From assembly GCA_902805485.1 (NCBI GenBank), contig CADCTM010000933.1, positions 1-6,306 on the forward strand: a stretch of 6,306 bases of DNA, in the 5' to 3' direction. Positions 1 through 6,306 of the stretch are shown here, piece after piece (position 1 is the stretch's first letter; every line of letters starts with the position of its first letter). The position numbers and the translations under genes were made by a program. Under the pieces are notes generated by a model. That model saw only the letters and a list, made by a program, of their open reading frames with translations. It had not been told where the DNA came from and searched no databases. This stretch comes from an uncultured Coleofasciculus sp. GTDB taxonomy: Bacteria > Cyanobacteriota > Cyanobacteriia > Cyanobacteriales > Coleofasciculaceae.

Positions 1-153
1 TTCGATGGTTATTCTATAAATTATATTGCTTATAAATATCTATGTTATTATTGAAAAACTCTAGGAAACGTTCGACTTAGTATCCCAAAAAACATTTGAA
101 TAAACTTTAAAAAAAGAACGAAGATCCCTTTACATTAAAGCGAGTTATAGGTC

Positions 154-177
154 ATATTAAAGTATTAATATTTTTTT
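154..177 (+). terminator. Weak terminator-like hairpin with T-run
   Basis: ATATTA (154-159) and TAATAT (166-171) can form a 6-bp stem with a 6-nt loop, followed directly by a T run ending at 177. The layout matches an intrinsic terminator on the plus strand, for a gene entering from the left of the window. The stem is all A/T and thermodynamically weak, and such patterns arise by chance in A+T-rich DNA, so this is only a possibility. Confidence 0.2.
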
Positions 178-409
178 ACTGAGAGCAAGCTTAGAGAATT
201 CATTATGCTCAAGACACAGGTTTACAAGATGCTGTGAACATTATTTAAAAAATCCTGAAATATTTAGCCAATTCAGCACTTCAATCGGAGATAGTAGCAT
301 TGGCGTTGTGCCCGATAAGACCATCATTGATGCCTGTCCACGTTACCGAAGACTTTTCTCCCCAGTCAAAGTTAACAAAATTACCACAAATTATTATGAA
401 TGGCGCTAG
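161..409 (+). pseudogene. Possible decayed reading frame without a start codon
   Basis: Reading in frame from 161 (after a TAA at 158-160) to the TAG at 407-409 gives an open stretch with no ATG. From about 239 the translation looks protein-like: it includes the runs KNPEIFSQFSTSIGDSSIG and VVPDKTIIDACPRYRRLFSP. Just upstream, another frame reads AQDTGLQDAVNII before a stop at the A-run near 247-252. This would fit a gene broken by a frameshift there. Beyond the TAG the same frame stays open to a TAA at 518-520. I do not recognise the family. No homology supports the call, so it remains a weak inference from composition only. Confidence 0.2.
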
Positions 410-599
410 GGCATCAGTCTTTGTCTGGGTATGGCATCGTCTATATTTATTGCAAGAAACGGACAGCACAGCCAGAATAGCGTTGATACACACTGTTTTA
501 CAGCAACAGCTAAATTCTAAAGTTCTAGCAACCAAAGTAACGGTTGTTGCTCTGAGCCTGCGCTAAATTATTCAATTGTGATTCAAGGTCTATAAGAAA

Positions 600-3500
600 A
601 TGGATGCTCAATTGCTCAACATTCTCTTAGTTGAGGACAACATCAAAGAAGCAAAACTTCTCCAAGAGTTTTTATCAGAAACGCAGAAAACACGGTTTGA
701 GCTAACCCATGTTCAGCGGCTTGATGAAACGCTTGAGCTGTTGCAGAAAAAGAGCTTTGATATCATTCTCTTAGACCTAGTGTTGCCAGATAGTCAAGGG
801 TTAGAGACTCTCGCCACCGTGCGACGAACTTCGACACTGACACCAATTGTGGTGCTAACAAGTCTCGATGATGAAAATTTAGCCGTCCAATCGATTCGCT
901 CAGGCGCACAAGACTATCTAATCAAAGGACAGGTAGACTCGCGGCTACTGAGCCACGCCTTGCGCTATGCCATTGAGCGCAGCCAAATGTCGCAAAAACT
1001 GCGTGAGAGTGAAGAACGATATGCCTTAGCGATCAGTGGGGGGCAGGTGGGTGTTTGGCAGGTCAACTTTCTTACTGGTGACGTTTATCTCAGTCCCACC
1101 ATGAAAACCCTTTTGGGTTATGAGCCTGAGGAAATTGAGACTTTACCAGAAGATTGGCTCAATGCCGTACATCCGGCTGACCAGGCATTAGTACTCAGTA
1201 CAGCGATCGCTCATCTGGAAGGATTAACATCCCATTTAGAAATTGAACATCGAGTCCTGCATAAAGATGGTAGCACCTTGTGGCTGCTCTCCCGTGGCAC
1301 CGCCTTTCGCGATACCAGAGGAAAAGCCTATCGGATCGCGGGTTCGAGTACCGACATCACAGGACGTAAGCTAGCAGAGGAAGCCTTACATCAAAGCGAA
1401 GAGCGGATGGGGGCGCTGTTAAATGCCATTCCCGACACCATGTTCCGCCATCGAGTGGACGGAACTTATTTGGATATTAAGGCAAGAGACGGCGACTTGC
1501 CCGTATCGGCTCAAACGATGTTAGGCAAAAATCTCCGTGACATCCCCATCCCGCAAGTGTTGCAGCAACGCCTGCTTGACCTGATCCAGGCGGCAGTCGA
1601 AACAGGGGAACTCCAAACCTACGAACATGAATTGTCCAAACCCGATGGCATTCATACCTTCGAGACTCGTATTGTTAAAAGCGGTACAGATGAAGCCGTC
1701 TGTATTGTGCGGGATATTACCGAGCGCAAGCAAGCCGAGTCTGTACTAGTTACGCGATCGCGTCAAACGGCATTAGCAGCAGATGTGGGACTGGCATTCA
1801 CTCAAGCCGGTACCTTGTCGAGGATGCTGCAACAGTGTGCTTCATCAATCGTGCAACATCTCGACGCCGCCATCGCGTGCCTTTGGCTACTCAACCCAGC
1901 AGAGAACACCCTAGAACTTCAAGTGAGTGCCGGCAGTTGCACTAACCTAGAAGGACTGCCAACGCGCCTCCCCATTGGCAGTTTACCCGTCGGTAACATT
2001 GCGGCTGAACGCCAGCCCTACTTATCGAATAATCTTCTGGAGGAGCCGCAGATCTGTACTCGCGAATGGGTAGTACAAGAAGGGATGGTTGCCTTGGCAC
2101 GATATCCCCTAATTGTCGAAAATCAGTTGGTGGGTGCAATGACGATATTCTCGCGCCAACCCATATCGGAGGTGACATTCAATGCCTTGGCGTCGGTGGC
2201 GGATGAAATGGCGCTTGGGATCGAACGCAAGCAGGTTGAGCAGGCACTAGACCGAGAGCGCCAGCAACTGCGGGAAATTATTGCCAATGCACCCGTGGCA
2301 ATGGCAATGTTCGACACCGAACTCCGCTATCTGGTTCACTCTCAGAAGTGGTTAACCGATTATGGCTTAGAGGGACAGTCGATTATCGGACAGACGCTGT
2401 GTCAGGTGTTTTCCGATTTCCCCAAATGTTGGCGGACGGTCATTCAACGCGCCCTCAAGGGTGAAGTCCTGATCGCACCAGAAGACAAGTGGGAGCGCTT
2501 TGATGGCTCTACAGTCTGCCTCCGTTGGGCGGTTCAACCTTGGTCTACCCCGGAAGGGTCGGTGGGGGGTGTCGTGATTGTTACTGACCGCATCAACGAG
2601 CTGGTAGAAGCCAGAGAAGCCGCTTTGGAAATGCTGCGGCTGAAGTCTCAATTCTTGGCGAACATGAGTCACGAAATTCGGACGCCGATGAATGGGGTAT
2701 TGGGGATGACGGAGTTGTTATTAAAAACTAACCTCAATGCCGAACAATTGGACTTTGTGCAGACGTTAAGTGGTAGCGCTCAAAACTTGCTAACGCTGCT
2801 CAACGATATTCTCAACTTTTCCAAGCTGGAAGCTGGGGAAATGCGTCTGGAAATGCTCGAGTTTGATGTTAATAACTGCCTGGAAGATGTGGCGGATTTA
2901 CTGGCAACCTCAGCTCAAGCAAGGGGAGTTGAACTGGCGGTGTTGATTGATACGAATGTGCCGCGACAGTTACGGGGAGATGCCAGTCGCCTCCAGCAGG
3001 TTCTGACGAATTTGGTGGGTAATGCGATTAAATTTACGCCGTGCGGCGAAGTTGTCATCGAAGCATCTGTGGAATTTGAAACGCCTACTTATGCCAATGT
3101 TCGGTTTGCGGTGACGGATACGGGAATTGGGATTGCACCAGAAGATCAAAAGAAGCTGTTTCAATCGTTTTCCCAAGTGGATGCCTCAACGACACGGCAA
3201 TATGGTGGCACCGGCTTGGGTTTGGTGATTTGCAAGCAGTTGGTGGAACTGATGGGTGGTGAAATTGGCGTTAAAAGTCGTGGTGCTGCCTTTATACCAG
3301 GGCGGTGGTCGGTGAATGCATTGCAGGGGAAACGCCCTATAGTATCGCCACCCACAGCCGTTGGGGAGCCGGGGAGAATGTCAACACAAGTTTGTCATGA
3401 AATCCTCCCGGAAGCGTTAGGGTCTCTCAATCCGGGTTCGACGTTCTGGTTTACGGTGCCGTTGGTTAAACTTGCTGATACGGTAATGCCGCCTGTGACG

Positions 3501-5003
3501 CCTAATCTTGATTTGGCAGGGTTGAGGCTGTTGATTGTTAGCGGTAACACGACGATTCAGAAAGTGGTCTGTACGCTTGCGAGTTTTTGGGGAATGGAAG
3601 TGGAGTCTGCTTCAAGTTGTACTGAGGCGATCAGGGTTTGGCGTTCTTTTGAGCGTAAACAAAAATGCTTTGATGTGGTAATTCTTGAGTTGAATTTGTT
3701 GGAAAGAGATAGCGAAAGTCTGATTCAACAGTTTCGTTCCCAGTTGAGCGGAGTTCAAACGAAATGGTTGCTGATGAATTCGGTAAATGAGCGATCGCTT
3801 GCTTTGCGCTTTTTGGATTTGGGGTTTAGTGCCTGTATTACGAAACCGTTGAAAGCGTCTAAGTTATTGGGTTGTCTGAGGGAGGTTTTAACGCCATCTG
3901 TAGAGACTTTTCGCCCGGAAACTCAGCTTAAATCATCGGCGCTATTACCCACGAGAGTTGCCCAGCGCCAGAGGGTGAAAATTCTTGTAGTAGAAGATAC
4001 TCCAATTAATCAAAAAGTCGTACTCAATCAACTTAAAGTGTTGGGTTATGAGGCGACTTGTGTCGCTAATGGGAAAGACGCTCTGGAAAAGTTGACTCGG
4101 CATACAGATTCTAGGGCGCGAAGGGTTAACTCTGAAGAGAATGATTACTATCGGGAGTTGGGGGCGATTAACTCGGTGCGTAGTTCAGCAGAGCGCTCAT
4201 CGAGTACGGATGAGACAGAATTCAGGGCAAAAGTGAATCAAGTCCCCTTGACGGCGCCACAACCTATTTTGCTTCCTGACGCCCCGACTTCGGGTTATGA
4301 CATTGTGTTGATGGACTGTCAGATGCCAGTTTTGGATGGCTACGAGGCGACTCGACTTCTACGTGCTGCTGAAGGAGAACACCATACGGTAGTAATTGCG
4401 ATGACGGCAAATGCGATGCCTGGAGATCGGGAAAAGTGTCTGGCGGCGGGTATGGATGATTACATCAGCAAACCGATCACGCTGGAAGACTTAGAGATGA
4501 TCTTGGAGCGTTGGGTGCAGCAACCGACTGATCATGTTGAGATTAATCCTAAACTTAACTCGGTCGAAGCCGCTTCAACGAGTCCAATCTCAATTAGTCA
4601 ACCCGAATTTTGTCTCAATAATAGCGATCGCGTTTCTTCTCCTTCCAACGCTTCTGCTGAACACCTCGATGAGGTTCCTCTAGACTTGCAGCAATTAGAT
4701 GAACTTTCACGCGGTGATGTAGCGTTTCAGCGAGAACTCTTGGAAGTGTTTCTCGAAGATACTTGCCTTCATTTAAAAGAAATTAAGACAGCCCTTGCGG
4801 GCGGAGACTGGGTTACACTTGCTCGTTATGCCCACCAAATTAAAGGTTCTAGTGCAACTGTGGCAATCCGAAAGATGCCAGAAGTTGCCGCAAAGCTAGA
4901 ACGTCAGGCTAAAGATAAGCAACTTTTGCAGGCATCAGAGCTGGTAACTCAGTTGGAGGAGATTTTAAAGTGTGTTCAGGCTTTTGTCGCAAACGCTTGG
5001 TGA
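600..5003 (+). CDS. Hybrid sensor histidine kinase, REC-PAS-PAS-GAF-PAS-HisKA-HATPase-REC-REC-HPt
   Basis: This 1467-residue protein is a multi-step phosphorelay kinase. It has no signal peptide or membrane segment, so it should act in the cytoplasm. Domains in order: REC 6-125 (E12/D13, D59, T87, K109, all intact); PAS 137-257; PAS 266-380; GAF about 389-540; PAS about 555-667; HisKA 682-745 with H691 in NMSHEIRTPMNG; HATPase about 795-955 with N808 (N box), D840/G842/G844 (G1) and the GGTGLGL motif 869-875 (G2); a degenerate REC 973-1095; REC 1126-1303 (E1132/D1133, D1239, T1269, K1291); HPt about 1361-1465 with H1412 in AHQIKGSS. Family knowledge gives the relay H691 to D1239 to H1412. The inputs sensed by PAS and GAF are unknown. 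Two insertions (about 895-944 and 1167-1230) are listed separately. A stop at 579-581 rules out an earlier start. AAGG at 585-588 is a weak, rather distant ribosome-binding site. No partner regulator gene is adjacent. Confidence 0.95.
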   Translation: MDAQLLNILLVEDNIKEAKLLQEFLSETQKTRFELTHVQRLDETLELLQKKSFDIILLDLVLPDSQGLETLATVRRTSTLTPIVVLTSLDDENLAVQSIRSGAQDYLIKGQVDSRLLSHALRYAIERSQMSQKLRESEERYALAISGGQVGVWQVNFLTGDVYLSPTMKTLLGYEPEEIETLPEDWLNAVHPADQALVLSTAIAHLEGLTSHLEIEHRVLHKDGSTLWLLSRGTAFRDTRGKAYRIAGSSTDITGRKLAEEALHQSEERMGALLNAIPDTMFRHRVDGTYLDIKARDGDLPVSAQTMLGKNLRDIPIPQVLQQRLLDLIQAAVETGELQTYEHELSKPDGIHTFETRIVKSGTDEAVCIVRDITERKQAESVLVTRSRQTALAADVGLAFTQAGTLSRMLQQCASSIVQHLDAAIACLWLLNPAENTLELQVSAGSCTNLEGLPTRLPIGSLPVGNIAAERQPYLSNNLLEEPQICTREWVVQEGMVALARYPLIVENQLVGAMTIFSRQPISEVTFNALASVADEMALGIERKQVEQALDRERQQLREIIANAPVAMAMFDTELRYLVHSQKWLTDYGLEGQSIIGQTLCQVFSDFPKCWRTVIQRALKGEVLIAPEDKWERFDGSTVCLRWAVQPWSTPEGSVGGVVIVTDRINELVEAREAALEMLRLKSQFLANMSHEIRTPMNGVLGMTELLLKTNLNAEQLDFVQTLSGSAQNLLTLLNDILNFSKLEAGEMRLEMLEFDVNNCLEDVADLLATSAQARGVELAVLIDTNVPRQLRGDASRLQQVLTNLVGNAIKFTPCGEVVIEASVEFETPTYANVRFAVTDTGIGIAPEDQKKLFQSFSQVDASTTRQYGGTGLGLVICKQLVELMGGEIGVKSRGAAFIPGRWSVNALQGKRPIVSPPTAVGEPGRMSTQVCHEILPEALGSLNPGSTFWFTVPLVKLADTVMPPVTPNLDLAGLRLLIVSGNTTIQKVVCTLASFWGMEVESASSCTEAIRVWRSFERKQKCFDVVILELNLLERDSESLIQQFRSQLSGVQTKWLLMNSVNERSLALRFLDLGFSACITKPLKASKLLGCLREVLTPSVETFRPETQLKSSALLPTRVAQRQRVKILVVEDTPINQKVVLNQLKVLGYEATCVANGKDALEKLTRHTDSRARRVNSEENDYYRELGAINSVRSSAERSSSTDETEFRAKVNQVPLTAPQPILLPDAPTSGYDIVLMDCQMPVLDGYEATRLLRAAEGEHHTVVIAMTANAMPGDREKCLAAGMDDYISKPITLEDLEMILERWVQQPTDHVEINPKLNSVEAASTSPISISQPEFCLNNSDRVSSPSNASAEHLDEVPLDLQQLDELSRGDVAFQRELLEVFLEDTCLHLKEIKTALAGGDWVTLARYAHQIKGSSATVAIRKMPEVAAKLERQAKDKQLLQASELVTQLEEILKCVQAFVANAW
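3279..3431 (+). other. In-frame insertion of about 48 residues in the kinase ATPase domain
   Basis: After the G2 box, related kinases run GGEIGVKS, about five residues, then GSTFWFTVPL. Here S893 and S947 are separated by 53 residues, so about 145 bp appear to have been added between the last two strands of the ATP-binding fold. The added protein has no recognisable domain and is rich in Pro, Gly and Arg. The DNA is G+C-rich and contains an imperfect inverted repeat, CCGGGGAG (3369-3376) and CTCCCGG (3405-3411). It also has a string ending GGGGAGAATGTCAA that reminds me of IS200/IS605-family ends. The reading frame is kept, so the gene is not broken. Origin from a mobile-element or intron fragment is inference. 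Confidence 0.65.
3369..3411. repeat. Imperfect inverted repeat inside the ATPase insertion
   Basis: CCGGGGAG at 3369-3376 pairs with CTCCCGG at 3405-3411, giving seven G/C-rich pairs with one bulged G. The stem can be extended by AT pairs across one mismatch. The loop is about 28 nt. A hairpin of this kind within a coding region, confined to the segment that breaks a conserved motif, suggests the segment once belonged to structured DNA or RNA. Confidence 0.4.
4095..4292 (+). other. Hydrophilic insertion of about 60 residues in the last receiver domain
   Basis: In ordinary receivers of this class the helix ending GKDALEKL (1158-1165) is followed after about five residues by the strand with the phosphoacceptor, here YDIVLMDCQMPVLDG (from 1233). 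In this protein about 60 extra residues (1167-1230) lie between them. They are rich in Ser, Glu, Arg and Asn, end in a Pro-rich part, and look disordered. The site corresponds to the loop between helix 2 and strand 3, away from the active pocket, so D1239, T1269 and K1291 can still assemble. The insertion may be a spacer or a contact site; no known motif is visible. Confidence 0.75.
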
Positions 5004-5005
5004 TC

Positions 5006-5023
5006 AGTTGCCTCGGCTCAACT
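5006..5023. terminator. Small hairpin between the convergent genes
   Basis: AGTTG (5006-5010) and CAACT (5019-5023) form a 5-bp stem with an 8-nt loop, starting two bases after the kinase stop codon and reaching past the stop of the facing gene. It is the only hairpin in the 14-bp gap and could help end transcription. No strong T run follows on either strand, so it is not a typical intrinsic terminator. Confidence 0.2.
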
Positions 5024-5260
5024 TTGTCTGTTGTAGCGGCGATGTCCTACAGATAGTGCTGTTGCGATCGCAATTCCGGGTATCGTAACTAGCGCGGCTA
5101 AGGGAGTGTTTAACCAATTTGCTTGCTCGTATCGTTCCTGCTCGTAATCTGATTTACTGTGACTACAAGCTTGGGCGGCATTGACGGAGCATAATAATAT
5201 GCCACTTGCGATCGCGCTAGTAGATAGGATAGCTGCCAAAGATACTTTGAGTTTCATCAT
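5018..5260 (-). CDS. Small exported or membrane protein of unknown function, 80 aa
   Basis: I do not recognise this family. The N-terminus looks like a Sec signal peptide: a short basic region (K3, K5), a hydrophobic core (about 6-23), and possible cleavage sites after A28 (VNA) or A31 (AQA). C24 does not sit in a proper lipobox. A short charged stretch (about 33-47, rich in Glu, Gln, Tyr) follows, then a second hydrophobic segment (about 50-72) and a basic tail GHRRYNRQS. By the positive-inside rule the charged middle would lie outside and the tail in the cytoplasm. The start is supported by GGAG six bases before the ATG; a second Met follows at once. It converges with the kinase (14-bp gap) and lies 98 bp downstream of the Uma2 gene on the same strand. 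Confidence 0.65.
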   Translation of the reverse strand: MMKLKVSLAAILSTSAIASGILLCSVNAAQACSHSKSDYEQERYEQANWLNTPLAALVTIPGIAIATALSVGHRRYNRQS

Positions 5261-5266
5261 TTACAT

Positions 5267-5270
5267 CTCC
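5267..5270 (-). promoter_or_regulatory. Shine-Dalgarno site for the 80-aa gene
   Basis: Read on the minus strand, GGAG lies six bases before the first of two consecutive ATG codons. This is the best ribosome-binding site in the window and the main support for this small gene being translated. Confidence 0.6.
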
Positions 5271-5358
5271 AACAAGTTTTGAGTTGCGGTAACAATTTAT
5301 GAGGTTGCTCACAAGTTGCATTAATTCTAATCGAAACGACTGGTAATGGTGCTACTTT

Positions 5359-6087
5359 TTATACATTAGGCTCAATTCCCGCTGCTCTTAGTTGCGCTAT
5401 TAACGCTTCAGCACGTTGTCGTTCCTGTTCAGCACGCTGTCGTTCCTGTTCTACTAACTCTATCCCCCACTGCAGCATTTGCCCATTTTCATCCCACCAA
5501 CGTAACCAATAACCCGTCCGGTTGTTTTTCGTTCCCTGCCAAACACCCAGAAACAAATTCAATGCCTCAATTTTATAGTGATTCTCCGCATTGGGCGGTT
5601 GCAGGTCATAACGTCCGGAATTATTAAGTTGATAAACTTCTAGTACACCTTGTTGTAAATCAAAAATTGCATATTGCGGTACTTGCAAGACTTGCTCGTA
5701 AAAAAACCATTTACCAGGCGGGTAAGTTGGCTTAATTGAATATTCGCTTCCTTCTGTTTCTGAGAGGAATTCCATGACAATTGCTGGGATTTCTCCTTGT
5801 AATTGTGGTGTATAACTGCGACGAATTTCGTCTTGGGAAACCACAATCTGAGGCACGTACATCCAATCAGGAGCTTTGACTACAATTTTGCCGTCTAATG
5901 TGGCACAGACGCCGTAATTGGTACTGACTAATACATTTTCTTGGAGACGCCCTGCTTGTTCTAAACTATCGGTTAAGGCAGCGGCTAATGCAGGTTGATC
6001 TATATTATCCGCTGGATCATTTGGTAAGAGAAAGTCATCGGGTAGTTTTTCCCAAGTGATTTTATAACTACCTGTAGCGATTGTCAT
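5359..6087 (-). CDS. Uma2 family (DUF820) restriction-endonuclease-fold protein
   Basis: This 242-residue protein belongs to the Uma2/DUF820 family, which is greatly expanded in cyanobacteria and has the PD-(D/E)XK nuclease fold. The cellular role of the family is not established. Visible landmarks are D74 in KAPDWMYVP, E106 in IVMEFLSETEG, and K126 in the GKWFFYEQ segment, the likely catalytic acids and displaced lysine. The strand VPQYAIFD (136-143) and the GVWQGTKNNRTGYWLRWWDE region (20 residues) are typical of one subfamily. The C-terminus (about 210-235) is a Glu/Gln/Arg-rich coiled coil made partly of two identical EQERQRA heptads, ending RAAGIEPNV. Length is normal and nothing appears truncated. 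GAGAG (6093-6097) lies five bases before the ATG. There is no adjacent methylase or transposase, so it is not part of a visible restriction system. Confidence 0.9.
   Translation of the reverse strand: MTIATGSYKITWEKLPDDFLLPNDPADNIDQPALAAALTDSLEQAGRLQENVLVSTNYGVCATLDGKIVVKAPDWMYVPQIVVSQDEIRRSYTPQLQGEIPAIVMEFLSETEGSEYSIKPTYPPGKWFFYEQVLQVPQYAIFDLQQGVLEVYQLNNSGRYDLQPPNAENHYKIEALNLFLGVWQGTKNNRTGYWLRWWDENGQMLQWGIELVEQERQRAEQERQRAEALIAQLRAAGIEPNV
5409..5450 (-). repeat. Two tandem 21-bp repeats in the Uma2 coiled-coil tail
   Basis: Positions 5409-5429 and 5430-5450 are direct repeats of 21 bp differing at one base. Each encodes the heptad EQERQRA, so gain or loss of one unit keeps both the frame and the coiled-coil register. 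The near-identity at synonymous sites points to a recent duplication. Confidence 0.85.
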
Positions 6088-6306
6088 AATGGCTCTCTTT
6101 ATGGGTAAGTCATATAGTGATTGTAGATAATTGGAGAAGCGATCGCTTTTCTTCTCTGTAACTGGAGTGGTTTGAATGAAAAAGGCGATCGCTTTAAATC
6201 AGAGGAGTTACAACATTATTAATTGTCTGGTGGATCTACCGACTTTACAAGCTGACAGCTAATATCCGATATTGAGCATCAAAAACAAGCCGAGTTCAAG
6301 AAATCT
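6088..6306. other. Non-coding right end, upstream of the Uma2 gene
   Basis: No open frame of useful length is seen on either strand. On the minus strand a short stretch reading SDISCQLVKSVDPPDN ends at a TAA (6219-6221), with a stop codon shortly before it, so it is at most a gene relic. The region should hold the promoter of the Uma2 gene; TATATG-like bases occur near its start, but no matching -35 box stands out. Two HIP1 palindromes lie in the middle. Confidence 0.45.
6134..6192. repeat. Pair of HIP1 octamers, one within an inverted repeat
   Basis: GCGATCGC occurs at 6139-6146 and 6185-6192, 38 bp apart in non-coding DNA. The first is flanked by GAGAAG (6134-6139) and CTTCTC (6151-6156), giving a short imperfect hairpin. 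Other perfect copies in the window start at 1203, 1754, 3791, 4624, 5064 and 5208. HIP1 is a known over-represented palindrome of cyanobacterial genomes; its role is not settled. Confidence 0.85.

Larger units (their letters stand above)
1..599. other. A+T-rich region upstream of the kinase, no supported gene
   Basis: This stretch is clearly richer in A+T than the coding regions, above all in its first 260 bases. Reading frames of 84 codons (281-535, minus) and 88 codons (300-566, plus) are open, but their translations match no family I know. They also lack a clear ribosome-binding site and overlap each other on opposite strands. A third frame, 161-409 plus, reads more like protein but has no start codon and is listed separately. 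I found no tRNA, CRISPR repeats or convincing sigma-70 promoter. The kinase promoter and 5' leader presumably lie here. Confidence 0.5.

Noticed and set aside
129..158. TTTACA and CATATT spaced by 18 bases, resembling a sigma-70 promoter
   Set aside because: Over 400 bp from the kinase start and within A+T-rich DNA where such matches are expected by chance.
281..535. 84-codon open frame on the minus strand
   Set aside because: Starts with a Cys-rich stretch of no known family and overlaps the plus-strand frames; most likely chance.
300..566. 88-codon open frame on the plus strand just before the kinase
   Set aside because: No ribosome-binding site, no recognisable family, overlaps other open frames on both strands, and composition gives no clear coding signal.
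1521..3355. Several minus-strand open frames of 64-101 codons inside the kinase
   Set aside because: They lie opposite conserved kinase domains and are shadows of that coding sequence.
3366..3384. IS200/IS605-like end as a complete mobile element or guide-RNA locus
   Set aside because: Only a short resemblance remains: no transposase or TnpB frame, no perfect terminal hairpin and no visible target-site pattern. Kept only as a possible origin of the insertion.
5339..5368. Inverted repeat TAATG/CATTA around the Uma2 stop codon
   Set aside because: Stem of five A/T-rich pairs with a 15-nt loop, and the T run lies on the wrong strand to end the minus-strand transcript.
5640..5846. 68-codon frame within the Uma2 gene
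   Set aside because: Shadow of the Uma2 frame on the same strand; no independent support.
6219..6306. Possible C-terminus of a gene entering from the right on the minus strand
   Set aside because: The frame ending at 6219 has a stop only about 20 codons earlier, and the other frames are closed as well.

Overview
The window looks like cyanobacterial chromosome. Eight perfect copies of the octamer GCGATCGC (HIP1) occur in 6.3 kb. A very large soluble PAS/GAF hybrid histidine kinase sits beside a Uma2-type (DUF820) nuclease-fold protein, a pairing that is common in filamentous cyanobacteria. No genus can be named from the sequence.

Layout: positions 1-599 are A+T-rich and hold no gene I can support, only a possible decayed reading frame and a weak terminator-like hairpin. 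Positions 600-5003 (+) encode one 1467-residue multidomain kinase. Its order is REC, PAS, PAS, GAF, PAS, HisKA, HATPase, a degenerate REC, an intact REC and HPt. After a 14-bp convergent gap, 5018-5260 (-) encodes an 80-residue exported or membrane peptide of unknown function. After a further 98 bp, 5359-6087 (-) encodes a full-length Uma2-family protein with a short coiled-coil tail. Positions 6088-6306 are non-coding and carry two HIP1 palindromes.

The kinase contains every step of an internal phosphorelay: autophosphorylation at H691, transfer to D1239 in the last receiver, then to H1412 in the HPt domain. No response regulator with an output domain is encoded nearby. The final acceptor must therefore be elsewhere, or be the protein's own N-terminal receiver (D59). 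The three genes do not form an operon and show no obvious shared task.

The most unusual points are inside the kinase. About 48 in-frame residues interrupt the last strand of the ATPase domain, and this DNA looks more like inserted non-coding or mobile-element sequence than a protein domain. A second insertion of about 60 hydrophilic residues lies within the last receiver. The middle receiver has lost its acidic pocket and has Glu in place of the phosphoacceptor Asp. I see no convincing wholly new multi-gene system here.
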